Assembly: GCF_016862215.1 (NCBI RefSeq)
Contig: NZ_BOMN01000100.1
Span: 40,828-104,827 of the forward strand
Reading direction: 5' to 3'
DNA from: Winogradskya humida
Lineage (GTDB): Bacteria; Actinomycetota; Actinomycetes; Mycobacteriales; Micromonosporaceae
Length of the DNA: 64,000 nt
Every line of letters begins with the position of its first letter. Position 1 is the first letter of the stretch. The notes beneath the pieces were generated by a model, which was not told where the DNA came from, searched no databases, and saw only the letters and a program-made list of their open reading frames with translations. The position numbers and the translations under genes are program-made. This document shows positions 15,287-23,769 of this stretch, one piece after another.

Positions 15287-16954
15287 ATGCGAAGGTCGTC
15301 TTCCCGCCGGGCCGCTACCCGCCGCGGCCCCGACCGTCGTCTCATCGCCGGCGCCGCGGTCCTCGTGGCGATCGGCGGTGTCATCGGCTTCACCCAGTTC
15401 GCCAACGCGGACGAGACCAAGGTCGCCGCGTGCTCCGCCCCGGCCGCCGCCTCGTCGCAGGAGCCGGGCGGCGCGAAGAGCGCCACCGACCCGAAGGTCG
15501 GCGACTACGTCGACAAGAACGGCAAGCTGCAGCACAAGGGCGACGGGCAGCTGGCCAAGGGCGAGAAGGCCCCCGAGCCGGAACCGGTTGCCGAGTGCAC
15601 CGAGGGCGCGACCATCAAGAAGACGGTCAACGGCCTCGAGATCCTCGAGAACACCTGCGAGAACACCAAGCTCGCGGCGCACACCGGCTTCCAGGACGGC
15701 GACCGCTGCGTCTCCACCGAGTTCGGTGAGGTCGGCGAGGCGGCGAAGAACCCCACGCTGCTGATCACGGACTCCCCCGAGCAGGTCACCGTGGGCCAGC
15801 CCTTCACGCTGAAGGTCAGCACCCGCAACCTGGTCCGCGACCGCTTCCTCGCCGCCGGTCAGGGTGGCTACTACGTGGAGAGCTCCGTTCTCAACGCCGA
15901 GGGCCTGGTCCGCGGCCACTTCCACACCGCCTGCCGGATGCTGGAGAGCACCACCGAGGCCGTCGACCCCTCGCCGGTCCCGGCGTTCTTCGTGGCCACC
16001 GAGGACGGCAAGGGCGGCGCGGCCCCCGACACCGTGACGATCCAGGTCCCCGGCCTGCCGCAGGAGGGCACCGCCCAGTGCGCCTCGTGGGCCGGTGACG
16101 GCTCGCACCGCGTGCCGATGATGCAGCGCGCCAACGAGACCCCCGCCATCGACGCGGTCCGCCTCAAGGTCAACGCCGCCGCGGGCGGCGGCAACGGCGA
16201 CGACCAGGGCGACGACGGTGACGACCAGGGCAACGGTGGCAACAACGGTGGCGGCAACAACAACGGCGGTGGCAACAACAACGGGGGCGGGAACAACAAC
16301 GGCGGCGGCGACAACGCCGGTGGCGGTAACGGTGCCGAGCAGCCGGATCCGGCTGAGAGCAGCGCCGCACCGGAGACCGAGACCGGCACCACGCCGCCGA
16401 AGTCCCCGACCGTGACCATCCCGCCGACGACGAAGCCCGCCACGGGCACCGACGGCCAGGCCGAGTCGACCAGCTCCCCCAGGCCGACGAAGACCACGGT
16501 CAAACCGACGACCAAGGCGCCGGCCGACAGCGACGACTCTTCCAGCGGTGGCTCGACCAGCGGTGACTCGGGCGACAACGGCTCGGGCGACAACGGCTCG
16601 GACAACAGCGGCTCGGGCGACAGCGGCTCGTCGGGCGACAGCGGCTCGTCGGGCGAGGCCGAGGAGGAGACCCCGGCGCAGAACGTGCAGGGGAACAAGA
16701 CCTCGACGCCGAAGCCGGGCAAGTCCTCCGCGGCGGCGACCACCGGTGACTCCTCGGACGACGACGGTGCCCCCGACGCGGTCGCCCCGACCGCGCAGCA
16801 CCTCGAGGACGAGGACATCCAGGCGTCGAACGAGAACAAGCTCGCCCTCACCGGCGCCAACGTCATGACGGCCGTGCTCGGCGGCGCCGTCCTGATCCTG
16901 GCCGGCTTCCTGGTCCTCAGCGTCACCCGGCGCCGGCGCTCCGGCGGCCAGTAG
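15287..16954 (+). CDS. Cell-wall-anchored secreted protein with LAxTG sortase motif
   Basis: 555 residues from ATG 15287. An arginine-rich start and the hydrophobic LIAGAAVLVAIGGVIGFTQF form a signal peptide. A cysteine-containing globular domain (about 45-310) follows, then an Asn/Gly-rich stretch, a long Pro/Thr/Ser/Gly/Asp linker, and a sorting signal: LALTG near residue 519, a hydrophobic segment and RRRRSGGQ. LAxTG is the class E sortase motif of high-GC actinobacteria. The globular domain resembles unassigned actinobacterial surface proteins sometimes named pecanex-like; function is unknown. It is preceded by a structured leader and followed by a terminator hairpin. Confidence 0.85.
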   Translation: MRRSSSRRAATRRGPDRRLIAGAAVLVAIGGVIGFTQFANADETKVAACSAPAAASSQEPGGAKSATDPKVGDYVDKNGKLQHKGDGQLAKGEKAPEPEPVAECTEGATIKKTVNGLEILENTCENTKLAAHTGFQDGDRCVSTEFGEVGEAAKNPTLLITDSPEQVTVGQPFTLKVSTRNLVRDRFLAAGQGGYYVESSVLNAEGLVRGHFHTACRMLESTTEAVDPSPVPAFFVATEDGKGGAAPDTVTIQVPGLPQEGTAQCASWAGDGSHRVPMMQRANETPAIDAVRLKVNAAAGGGNGDDQGDDGDDQGNGGNNGGGNNNGGGNNNGGGNNNGGGDNAGGGNGAEQPDPAESSAAPETETGTTPPKSPTVTIPPTTKPATGTDGQAESTSSPRPTKTTVKPTTKAPADSDDSSSGGSTSGDSGDNGSGDNGSDNSGSGDSGSSGDSGSSGEAEEETPAQNVQGNKTSTPKPGKSSAAATTGDSSDDDGAPDAVAPTAQHLEDEDIQASNENKLALTGANVMTAVLGGAVLILAGFLVLSVTRRRRSGGQ

Positions 16955-16975
16955 GCACCAGCGAGTTCCAGCATC

Positions 16976-17010
16976 CCGGCCCGGGTCGTCCACGTGACGG
17001 CCCGGGCCGG
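16976..17010 (+). terminator. Hairpin terminator after surface protein gene
   Basis: CCGGCCCGGG (16976-16985) pairs with CCCGGGCCGG (17001-17010) across a 15-nt loop, followed by TTTCC. It lies 21 bp after the stop codon of the surface protein gene. The short U-tract is usual for terminators in high-GC actinobacteria. Confidence 0.7.
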
Positions 17011-17066
17011 TTTCCGTCCGAATGAGACATGGCATTTGCGCTGGTGGATTGGTAGGTTCCCAGCGC

Positions 17067-17666
17067 ATGGAAGCCTTCGATCAACTCGCCGAGCTCTACC
17101 AGGGCGAGCACAGCCACAATCCCTTCCAGGCCGCCCTCGTCGAGCGGATCGCCGCGCAGCTGCCCCCGAGCGCGATCCTCGACCTCGGCTGCGGCACCGG
17201 CGTGCCCACCGCGAAACTGCTCACCGGGGCAGGCCACCGCGTCATCGGTGTCGACATCGCCGAGGGCATGCTGCGCCTGGCCCGCGAGCAGGTCCCGCAG
17301 GCCGAGTTCCGGCACGCCGACATCCGCGAGCTCCCCGACGACTACGGCCCGTTCGGCGCGGTCACCGCGTTCTTCTCCCTGCTGATGCTCAGCCGCGCCG
17401 ACATCGAGAAGACCCTGGCCCGCATCACCGGCTGGCTCGAGCCCGGTGGCCTGTTCGCCCTGGGCATGGTCAACCTCGACGCCGACAGCCTCCCCGTCGA
17501 GTTCCTCGGCGTACCCGTCCACGTCACCGGCTACCCCCAGGACCAGCTCGCCGCCAAACTCACCGAGGCCGGCTTCACCCTCGACAGCATCGAAACCGTC
17601 GACTTCACCCCGGCCGGCGGCCCGCCGGAGAGCCAGATCTTCGCCCTGGCCCGGCTCAGCGCATAA
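17067..17666 (+). CDS. Class I SAM-dependent methyltransferase
   Basis: 199 residues from ATG 17067. Motif I is ILDLGCGTGVPTAKLL near residue 35, the acidic ribose-binding Asp is in VIGVDIAEGM, and AEFRHADIRELP is motif II. The family is the small-molecule methyltransferase group (Methyltransf_25-like); the substrate is unknown. It stands 9 bp upstream of the Imm53 gene and could be cotranscribed with it. Confidence 0.85.
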   Translation: MEAFDQLAELYQGEHSHNPFQAALVERIAAQLPPSAILDLGCGTGVPTAKLLTGAGHRVIGVDIAEGMLRLAREQVPQAEFRHADIRELPDDYGPFGAVTAFFSLLMLSRADIEKTLARITGWLEPGGLFALGMVNLDADSLPVEFLGVPVHVTGYPQDQLAAKLTEAGFTLDSIETVDFTPAGGPPESQIFALARLSA

Positions 17667-17675
17667 CCTGCGCGG

Positions 17676-17990
17676 ATGCGTGACGAATACGACGAGACGG
17701 CTCCGGGTGTCTGGACCTGGCTGCAGGCCTGGTACGCGACCCAGTGCAACGGCGACTGGGAGCACGAGTTCGGGATCCGGATCGAAACCCTCGACAACCC
17801 GGGCTGGACCATCGTGATCGACCTCGGCGACACCGCGCTGGAGGACAAACCGTACGAGCGGCAGGAGATTCACCGCAGCGAGCACGACTGGATCTTCACC
17901 CGCGTCGAGTCACGTCAGTTCACGGCGTCCTGCGGGCCGCTGAACCTCGGCGAGGTGCTGCACCTTTTCCGCTGCTGGATCACGGGGTGA
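17676..17990 (+). CDS. Imm53-family immunity protein
   Basis: A 104-residue protein matching the Imm53 pattern: TWLQAWYATQCNGDWEHEFG at residues 12-31, then TLDNPGWTIVIDL. Imm53 proteins are predicted immunity partners of polymorphic toxins. No toxin, WXG100 or secretion gene is adjacent, so it is an orphan here. The last 11 bp overlap the convergent GlxA-type regulator gene. Confidence 0.75.
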   Translation: MRDEYDETAPGVWTWLQAWYATQCNGDWEHEFGIRIETLDNPGWTIVIDLGDTALEDKPYERQEIHRSEHDWIFTRVESRQFTASCGPLNLGEVLHLFRCWITG

Positions 17991-18924
17991 GGCCGCGGAA
18001 CGTGCGGCGGTAGGTTTCCGGGGGTACGCCGAGCTGCCCGCTGAAGTGGCGGCGCAGGGTGGTGGCGGTGCCCATGCCCGTACGGGTGGCGATCTGCTCG
18101 ATGGTCAGCGACGTGGTTTCCAGGAGTTCCTGGGCCAGGCGGATGCGCTGGGTGTGCAGCCAGCGCAGCGGGCTCATGCCGGTGACGGCGGTGAAGTGGC
18201 GGGCCAGGGTGCGCGGGCTCATCCGGGCCTCGCGGGCCAGGTCACGCACCGTGGTGGGCCGGTCGAGGCGGTCGAGGGCCCAGGGCAGGACGTCGCCCAG
18301 GACGTGGCCGGCGCCGTGGGCGACCGCGGCCGGGATGAACTGCGCCTGGCCGCCGGGGCGGTGCGGCGGGACCACCAGGGTGCGGGCGAGGGTGTTGGCG
18401 ACGGCGGTGCCGTGGTCCTGGCGTACGAGATGCAGGCAGAGATCCATGCCCGCGGCCTTGCCCGCGGAGGTGAGGACGTCGGTGTCGTCGACGTAGAGGA
18501 CGTCCGGGTCGACCCGCACCGCCGGATATCTGCGCTGCATGAGGGCGGTGTGCGCCCAGTGGGTGGTGGCGCGGCGGCCGTCGAGCAGCCCCGCCTCGGC
18601 CAGCACGAACGCGCCCGTGCACAGCGACGCCACCCGCGCACCCGCGGCGTGGGCGGCGCGGACGGCGGCGACCAGGGCGGGCGGCGGGGGCACCTCCGCG
18701 TCCCGGCACGACGGGACGATCACGGTGTCCGCCTCGGACAACGCGTCGAGACCGCGGCCGATGCCGGCGTTCAGCCAGCCGCCGACCCTCGCACCGTCGT
18801 CGCCGCAGATCATGAACGAATACCACGGGTCGGCCAGCTCGCGGTCCACGCCGAACACCTCGCACGCCGCGGCCAGCTCGAACAGGGGCGTGCCGTCGGT
18901 GACGGCGAGGGCAACCGAGTGCAT
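17980..18924 (-). CDS. GlxA-family AraC-type transcriptional regulator
   Basis: 314 residues. The N-terminal half is a DJ-1/PfpI-like domain with the nucleophile elbow VASLCTGAFVLAEAG near residue 105. The C-terminal half is an AraC helix-turn-helix pair: DLAREARMSPRTLARHF near residue 230 and TRTGMGTATTLRRHF near residue 290. Such regulators usually activate a divergent neighbouring gene. A 23-bp motif begins at its start codon, and a near-perfect second copy lies upstream of the saccharopine-dehydrogenase-like gene 3 kb away, which is probably its ancestral target. Confidence 0.88.
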   Translation of the reverse strand: MHSVALAVTDGTPLFELAAACEVFGVDRELADPWYSFMICGDDGARVGGWLNAGIGRGLDALSEADTVIVPSCRDAEVPPPPALVAAVRAAHAAGARVASLCTGAFVLAEAGLLDGRRATTHWAHTALMQRRYPAVRVDPDVLYVDDTDVLTSAGKAAGMDLCLHLVRQDHGTAVANTLARTLVVPPHRPGGQAQFIPAAVAHGAGHVLGDVLPWALDRLDRPTTVRDLAREARMSPRTLARHFTAVTGMSPLRWLHTQRIRLAQELLETTSLTIEQIATRTGMGTATTLRRHFSGQLGVPPETYRRTFRGLTP

Positions 18925-18946
18925 GTCCGAAACTGTACGGGTGACG
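18924..18946 (+). repeat. 23-bp direct repeat, copy 1 (GlxA regulator side)
   Basis: TGTCCGAAACTGTACGGGT plus GACG abuts the start codon of the GlxA-type regulator gene. The copy at 21989-22011 is identical at 22 of 23 positions and in the same orientation. It may be the binding site of the regulator, a footprint of the insertion between the copies, or both. Confidence 0.75.
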
Positions 18947-18955
18947 GCGTAGACG

Positions 18956-19600
18956 TCAGGCCCTCAGATAACGCAGCACGGCCAGGACCCGGCGGTGGTC
19001 GTCGGCCGCCGTGGGCAGACCGAGCTTGGTGAAGATGCCGGTGATGTGCTTCTCGACGGACCCGTACGCGAGCACGAGCCGGTCGGCGATCGCGGTGTTC
19101 GACCGTCCCTCGGCCATCAGCGCCAGCACCTCGCGCTCACGCGGGGTCAGCGTGGCGAGGTGGTCGCCGTGGCGAGCCGCGTTCAGCATCGGGGTGATCA
19201 CCTCGGGGTCGAGCACGGTCCCACCGGCGGCGACCCGGGCCACGGCGTCGATGAAGTCGCTGACGTCGGCGACCCGGTCCTTGAGCAGGTAGCCGACTTT
19301 CCGCGCCCCGGCGGCGAGCAGCTCGGTGGCGTACCGCGTCTCGACGTACTGCGAGAACACGAGCACCCCCGTCCCCGGATGATCGCGGCGGATGGCGATC
19401 GCCGCGCGCAGCCCCTCGTCGGTGTGCGTCGGTGGCATCCGAATGTCGACGATCGCGACGTCGGGGTGGTGCTCCCCCACCGCGGCGAGCAGGGCGCCAC
19501 CGTCGGCAACGGCGGCCGGCACCTCGTGGCCCCGGGCGGTCAGGATGTGGGTGAGGCCGTCGCGCAGCACAGCGGCGTCCTCGGCGATCACGATCCGCAC
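18956..19600 (-). CDS. LuxR/NarL-family response regulator
   Basis: A 214-residue two-domain regulator. The receiver domain has the acidic pair at its start (VIAEDAAVLRDGL) and the phosphoacceptor in DVAIVDIRMPPT near residue 54. The C-terminal LuxR helix-turn-helix is LTPREREVLALMAEGRSNTA near residue 150. Its start overlaps the end of the upstream kinase gene by 13 bp, so the two form a coupled two-component system. The target is unknown; the divergent serine hydrolase gene is a candidate. Confidence 0.92.
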   Translation of the reverse strand: MRIVIAEDAAVLRDGLTHILTARGHEVPAAVADGGALLAAVGEHHPDVAIVDIRMPPTHTDEGLRAAIAIRRDHPGTGVLVFSQYVETRYATELLAAGARKVGYLLKDRVADVSDFIDAVARVAAGGTVLDPEVITPMLNAARHGDHLATLTPREREVLALMAEGRSNTAIADRLVLAYGSVEKHITGIFTKLGLPTAADDHRRVLAVLRYLRA

Positions 19601-20862
19601 GGCAGCTCCACGGTCACGACAGTAGGACCGGCGACGGGGCTGTCCACGTCCAGACGGCCGTCGACCGTCCGGACCCGGTCGGCCAGCCCGGCGAGCCCCC
19701 CGCCGGCCCGGGCCCGGGCCCCGCCCCGGCCTTCGTCGCGGACCCGGAGCCGCAGGGTGTCACCGTCCTGCCCGACGGCGACCGTGGCCGCCTGTGCCCC
19801 ACTGTGTCTGGCCACGTTGGTGAGCAACTCCGAAACGCAGAAGTAGGCGATGGTCTCCATCTCCGGGGCCGGGCGCCGGGGCAGGGAGACGGTCAGCTCC
19901 ACCGGCTGCGGGGTGCGTTCGGTGAGGCTGACCAGCGCGGCGCCGAGCCCGTTGTCGAGCACGGGCGGGTGGATGCCGCGGGCCAGATCCCGGACCTCGA
20001 CCAGGGCCTGCTTCGCCTCCCGGTGAGCGCAGCCGACGAGGTCGCGGGACTCGGGGTCGGCTCCGGTCCGGTCGAGGCGCTCCTTGGCGGCGCCGATGGT
20101 CATGGCCAGGGCCACCAGCCGGGCCTGCGTCCCGTCATGCAGGTCACGCTCGATGCGCCGCAGCGCCGCGGCGGCGTCCTGGACCGCGAACGCCCTGGTC
20201 TCCTCCAGCTCCCGGACCCGTTCCCGGAGCTTTCCCGGCCCGAGCTTTCCCGGCCCGAGCTTTCCCGGCCCGAGCTTTCCCGGCCCGAGCAGAGCGATGA
20301 TGGCGAGCCGGTCGACGGCCACGACCGCACGCAGCGCGAACGGGGCGGTGAGGAGCAGCGCCACACCGGCGACGGCCACGAGCGCGACCCGCGGCCAGGT
20401 GTCGAGGTAGACGTCTCCGGGCAACGGCAGGCCGGCGTGACCGTCCTGGACGGGGACGAGCTGCCACCACGCCGGATAGGTCAGCGCCGCGAACCCGTAC
20501 CCGTAGAAGAGGAACGTGACCGCGGCGGTGAGCACCGCTATCGGCGCCTTGAGCAGCAGGTAGGCCGCTGCCTGCCAGCCGGCCCGGTCGGTCAGGCCGA
20601 TCGTGACCCAGTCGGTGAAGCCGGCGGCGGAACGCGGGGCTGCGGGAGCCGCGCCGGGCATCCCGATCAGTCGCCGCGCGAGGCTGTGGTGCAGCGCGCC
20701 GAGGCGACGGGCACCGCGCACGGCGGCGCCCAGCAGCGGCAGCCCGACCACGGTGAGCGACAACGCCGAGCCGGCCACGATGGTGAACACGACGTAGGCC
20801 AGCCCGAACAACCCCACCGGCAACCCGAGTAGGACGTAGACCAGCTGTTTCAGACCGCGCAT
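19588..20862 (-). CDS. DesK-type sensor histidine kinase, membrane-bound
   Basis: 424 residues from the ATG at 20862. The N-terminal half has a sensor-domain membrane region with four or more hydrophobic segments (first: LVYVLLGLPVGLFGLAYVVF). The HisKA_3 region RIERDLHDGTQARLVALAM holds the phosphoacceptor His, and the HATPase_c domain ends with DEGRGGARARAGGGLAGLAD. It overlaps and precedes the response regulator gene. Residues about 193-212, between membrane domain and kinase core, carry a (KLGPG) tandem repeat that would lengthen the signalling helix linker. Confidence 0.88.
   Translation of the reverse strand: MRGLKQLVYVLLGLPVGLFGLAYVVFTIVAGSALSLTVVGLPLLGAAVRGARRLGALHHSLARRLIGMPGAAPAAPRSAAGFTDWVTIGLTDRAGWQAAAYLLLKAPIAVLTAAVTFLFYGYGFAALTYPAWWQLVPVQDGHAGLPLPGDVYLDTWPRVALVAVAGVALLLTAPFALRAVVAVDRLAIIALLGPGKLGPGKLGPGKLGPGKLRERVRELEETRAFAVQDAAAALRRIERDLHDGTQARLVALAMTIGAAKERLDRTGADPESRDLVGCAHREAKQALVEVRDLARGIHPPVLDNGLGAALVSLTERTPQPVELTVSLPRRPAPEMETIAYFCVSELLTNVARHSGAQAATVAVGQDGDTLRLRVRDEGRGGARARAGGGLAGLADRVRTVDGRLDVDSPVAGPTVVTVELPCGS
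20227..20286 (-). repeat. 15-bp in-frame tandem repeat (KLGPG)4
   Basis: Four exact copies of GAGCTTTCCCGGCCC (plus-strand reading), encoding KLGPG repeats in the kinase. Exact identity between copies implies recent expansion. They sit where the sensor kinase passes from membrane region to dimerisation helix, so copy number could alter signalling; that is inference. Confidence 0.9.
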
Positions 20863-21018
20863 GGGTCCAGAATGGCCGATCGCCGGGCGCGGGAACATCC
20901 GGTTGTCCCCCGCTTCGGGTACCGGGTTCTCCCCCGGGCCGGTTCGGGGGCTCGCCGGGTCGTTTCACGGACGCCGGGCCGGAAGAGTCGTTGCCACGAA
21001 CCGAGTGAGGGAGCAGAC

Positions 21019-21969
21019 ATGACCAAGGCGGTACTGCGGGCGATCGGAGCCGGGACCGCCGACCTGAGCACCGGGCGCCCGGCCCACCCGGACGACCGCT
21101 GGCGGATCTTCAGCAACACCAAGTCGTTCGTCGCGACCGTTCTGCTGCAGCTGGAGGGCGAGCAGCGGCTGAGCCTCGACGACAGCGTGCGGCGGTGGCT
21201 GCCCGGCGTGGCCATCGACCGCAGGATCACGGTGCGGCAGCTGCTCAACCACACCAGCGGCGTCTACGACCCGACCGACGACCCGGAGGTCGCCACCGAC
21301 CGGGGTGGGCTCGGCCCGCGCGAGGTGATCGCGCTGGCGGCCGCACACCCGCCGCTGTTCGAGCCGGGAGAGCAGTGGGACTACTCGAACACCGACTACC
21401 TGCTCGCCGGGATGATCATCCAAGCGGTCACCCACCACCGCGCCGACCAGGAGATCCGGCGACGGATCATCGTCCCGCTCGGGCTCTCGCACACGTCGTT
21501 CCCGCTGAGCGATCCGCGGATCCCGGGCCCGCACCTGCACGGCTACGACCTGAGCGGGCGGGACGTGACGGGCTTCGATCCCTCCGGCGAGTGGACGGCC
21601 GGGGCGATGATCTCCACCACCGCCGACCTCGCCCGCTTCGACGCCGCCCTGTTCGGCGGCCGGCTCCTGCGACCTCAGCAACAGCGGGAACTGCTGACCA
21701 CGGTCCGTGGCGAGGGCTATGGGCTGGGGGTGCAGCGGATCGCCGTCCCTTGCGGGGAAGCGGCCGTGACAGTGTGGGAGACCGACGGCGGCGGTCCGGG
21801 ATTCACCAGCGTCTCGATGACCAACGAGGATGCCTCCCGGCAGCTCGTGGTGGTGGCGGACGTCTTCGACCTCACCCGCGACCAGCGCAAGGTCCCGGGC
21901 CGGCCACCGGTTCCGGACGCCGGAGCGGCCTACCTCACGATGGTCACCAGCGTCCTCTGCCCTCGTTGA
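21019..21969 (+). CDS. Serine hydrolase, beta-lactamase/PBP-like fold
   Basis: 316 residues. SNTKSFVATVLLQLEG gives the SxxK nucleophile near residue 31 and EQWDYSNTDYLLAG gives the YxN motif near residue 120, as in class C beta-lactamase/EstB-like hydrolases. The N-terminus is short and has no signal peptide, unusual for the family, so it is either cytoplasmic or its start is lost. It is divergent from the sensor kinase gene. Ester or D-amino-acid peptide substrates are possible; nothing in the sequence supports a specific antibiotic. Confidence 0.85.
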   Translation: MTKAVLRAIGAGTADLSTGRPAHPDDRWRIFSNTKSFVATVLLQLEGEQRLSLDDSVRRWLPGVAIDRRITVRQLLNHTSGVYDPTDDPEVATDRGGLGPREVIALAAAHPPLFEPGEQWDYSNTDYLLAGMIIQAVTHHRADQEIRRRIIVPLGLSHTSFPLSDPRIPGPHLHGYDLSGRDVTGFDPSGEWTAGAMISTTADLARFDAALFGGRLLRPQQQRELLTTVRGEGYGLGVQRIAVPCGEAAVTVWETDGGGPGFTSVSMTNEDASRQLVVVADVFDLTRDQRKVPGRPPVPDAGAAYLTMVTSVLCPR

Positions 21970-21988
21970 GACGGCTCTGAGGGACGCC

Positions 21989-22011
21989 TGTCCGAAACTG
22001 TACGGGTAACG
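21989..22011 (+). repeat. 23-bp direct repeat, copy 2 (upstream of saccharopine-DH-like gene)
   Basis: TGTCCGAAACTGTACGGGT plus AACG, 22 of 23 positions identical to 18924-18946. Downstream TTCCGGACA (22015-22023) nearly mirrors its TGTCCGAAA start, so this copy forms an operator-like inverted repeat about 37 bp before the gene. Confidence 0.75.
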
Positions 22012-22059
22012 TCGTTCCGGACACTCCCGGTTGGCGTCCGCGACGGCGATCCTGGTGCC

Positions 22060-22968
22060 ATGTCCTACCGAATCGCCGTGCCGGGCGCCGCCGGCCACAC
22101 CGGCCGTTTTGTCATCGCCGAGCTGGAGCGCCGCGGCGTGACACCGGTTGCCTGCGACCGCACGACCGACCTGGACACCGCGCTGCGGGACGCCGACGCC
22201 GTCGTCAACTGCGCCGGCCCGTTCGCCGCCACCGCGGACCCGGTCATCACGGCAGCGATCCGGGCCGGCATCCCGTACCTCGATGTCACCGCGGAGATCG
22301 AGGTCGTCACCAGCACCTTCGACCGTTACGCCGGCGCACCCGTCCCGATCGTCCCGGCAGCCGGGTTCTTCGGCGGCCTCGGCGACCTGCTCGCAACCGC
22401 GGTGGCCTTCCCGGGCACGGAAAGGCTCACCATTGCGTACGCCCTGAGCGGCTGGCGCCCCACCCCGGGAACCCGCGCGACGGGCCGGGTGTCCGCCGAG
22501 CGTCGCGGCGGCCTGCGACCCGTCCACAGCGGCGGGAAACTGCAGTACCGCGACGGCGCCCAGCCCCGCACCGAATTCGCGTTCACCATCGGCACCCACC
22601 CGGTCGTCGCCGAGTTCACCATGGCGGACAGCGCCACCATCCCCACCCACCTCGACATCCCCGACATCGACACCTACATGACCACCAACGCGGTCGACGA
22701 CCTGCACGCCGCCGACCCCTCCGGCCCGGCCGCCGTGGACGCGCACGGCCGGTCCGCGCAGACCTTCCACATCGAGGTCATCGCGAGCGGCGGCGGAAAG
22801 CAACGCCGCATTGTTTACGCGGGCCGTGACATCTACGCGATCACCGCACCGCTCGTGGTCGGCGCGGCGCTGCTGATCCTCGCCGGGGAGGGCGCCACGA
22901 ACGGTCCGGCGTCGCTCGGCGCCCGCTTCACCCTCGACGCCCTGGTCGGACCCGGCAGGCGACAATAA
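22060..22968 (+). CDS. Saccharopine dehydrogenase-like NAD(P)-binding protein
   Basis: 302 residues with an N-terminal Rossmann fold (VPGAAGHTGRFVIAELERRG) and AVVNCAGPFAATADPVITAA, the pattern of the saccharopine dehydrogenase NADP-binding family, which includes trans-acting enoyl reductases. No membrane segment. The substrate is unknown. The upstream 23-bp motif shared with the GlxA-type regulator gene suggests regulation by that regulator. The hypothetical gene 4 bp downstream is probably cotranscribed. Confidence 0.8.
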   Translation: MSYRIAVPGAAGHTGRFVIAELERRGVTPVACDRTTDLDTALRDADAVVNCAGPFAATADPVITAAIRAGIPYLDVTAEIEVVTSTFDRYAGAPVPIVPAAGFFGGLGDLLATAVAFPGTERLTIAYALSGWRPTPGTRATGRVSAERRGGLRPVHSGGKLQYRDGAQPRTEFAFTIGTHPVVAEFTMADSATIPTHLDIPDIDTYMTTNAVDDLHAADPSGPAAVDAHGRSAQTFHIEVIASGGGKQRRIVYAGRDIYAITAPLVVGAALLILAGEGATNGPASLGARFTLDALVGPGRRQ

Positions 22969-22972
22969 GGTC

Positions 22973-23665
22973 ATGAGTGGGTACGACGTGCTGCGCCTGG
23001 CGGTGACGCCCGCCCCCGACCTGCCCGGCGGCTTCCAGGTGGAGGTCTACGTCAACGACGACGAGATGACGTCGGCGGGTGCCGGGCTCGGCATGGACCC
23101 ACGTCAGATCCTCACCCCGGTGAACCGTCTCGAGGCGGCCCCGGAGCCCCGCACGACCCCGTTCGCCCGCTGCGACTGCGGCGACTACGGCTGCGGCGTG
23201 ACCGACGTGACCATCACCCGCGACGGCGACGCCGTGCACTGGGACTGGTCCGTCGAACTCCCCATCAACCGGCGCGTCTCCTTCGCCGCCGACCAGTACG
23301 ACACCGAGATCACCCGGATGGCCGCCGACAACTCCTGGGAGACCCCGGAACGCACGGCCGCCCGGCTCGTCGAGATCCAGGCCGACCGGGCCGCGCTGAC
23401 CACCCACGGGCTCTCCTTCAGCTGGGCCGCCAACGACCACCGCGATCCCGCGACGTTCCGGGTCGCCGTGATGCTCGGCTCCGACTACCAGATCTTCGTC
23501 GGTACGCCGTGGCGGGACCACACGCCGGAGAGCCTGGCCGCCGAGGTCTGCGAAAACCTCGCGCAGGGACCCGGCAGATGGCGAGCCACCTGGCATCCCG
23601 TCCACTCCGGCGTCCCGGGCCCACCCCCGATCGCCCGCCCCTCCTGGCGACAGGAACAGGTCTGA
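22973..23665 (+). CDS. Hypothetical protein with CxCGDYGCG motif
   Basis: 230 residues, start ATG 22973 four bases after the previous stop. Near residue 63 it has the cysteine cluster CDCGDYGCGVTDVTI, which could bind a metal, followed by beta-rich sequence (VHWDWSVELPI). Many actinobacterial proteins of unknown function share such a cluster. No signal peptide or membrane segment. No function is proposed. Confidence 0.7.
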   Translation: MSGYDVLRLAVTPAPDLPGGFQVEVYVNDDEMTSAGAGLGMDPRQILTPVNRLEAAPEPRTTPFARCDCGDYGCGVTDVTITRDGDAVHWDWSVELPINRRVSFAADQYDTEITRMAADNSWETPERTAARLVEIQADRAALTTHGLSFSWAANDHRDPATFRVAVMLGSDYQIFVGTPWRDHTPESLAAEVCENLAQGPGRWRATWHPVHSGVPGPPPIARPSWRQEQV

Positions 23666-23733
23666 CCGGCCGGGCTCAGCGTCCCTGCGTCGAACGTGAG
23701 CACCACGGGCTGATCAAACCTTGCACGAGCGCG

Positions 23734-23753
23734 TTGTAACAACTACGGTTACA
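23734..23753. promoter_or_regulatory. Rrf2 operator, copy 1
   Basis: TTGTAACAACTACGGTTACA contains the perfect inverted repeat TGTAAC-N7-GTTACA, just upstream of the Rrf2 gene's ribosome-binding site. The second copy at 24439-24458 has the same arms and spacer length. Autorepression is likely. Confidence 0.75.
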
Positions 23754-23769
23754 GCGCGAGGAGGTGGCG

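Noticed and set aside
20965..22974. Minus-strand open frame of 669 residues
   Set aside because: Antisense of the serine hydrolase and saccharopine-dehydrogenase-like genes, both with complete motifs.
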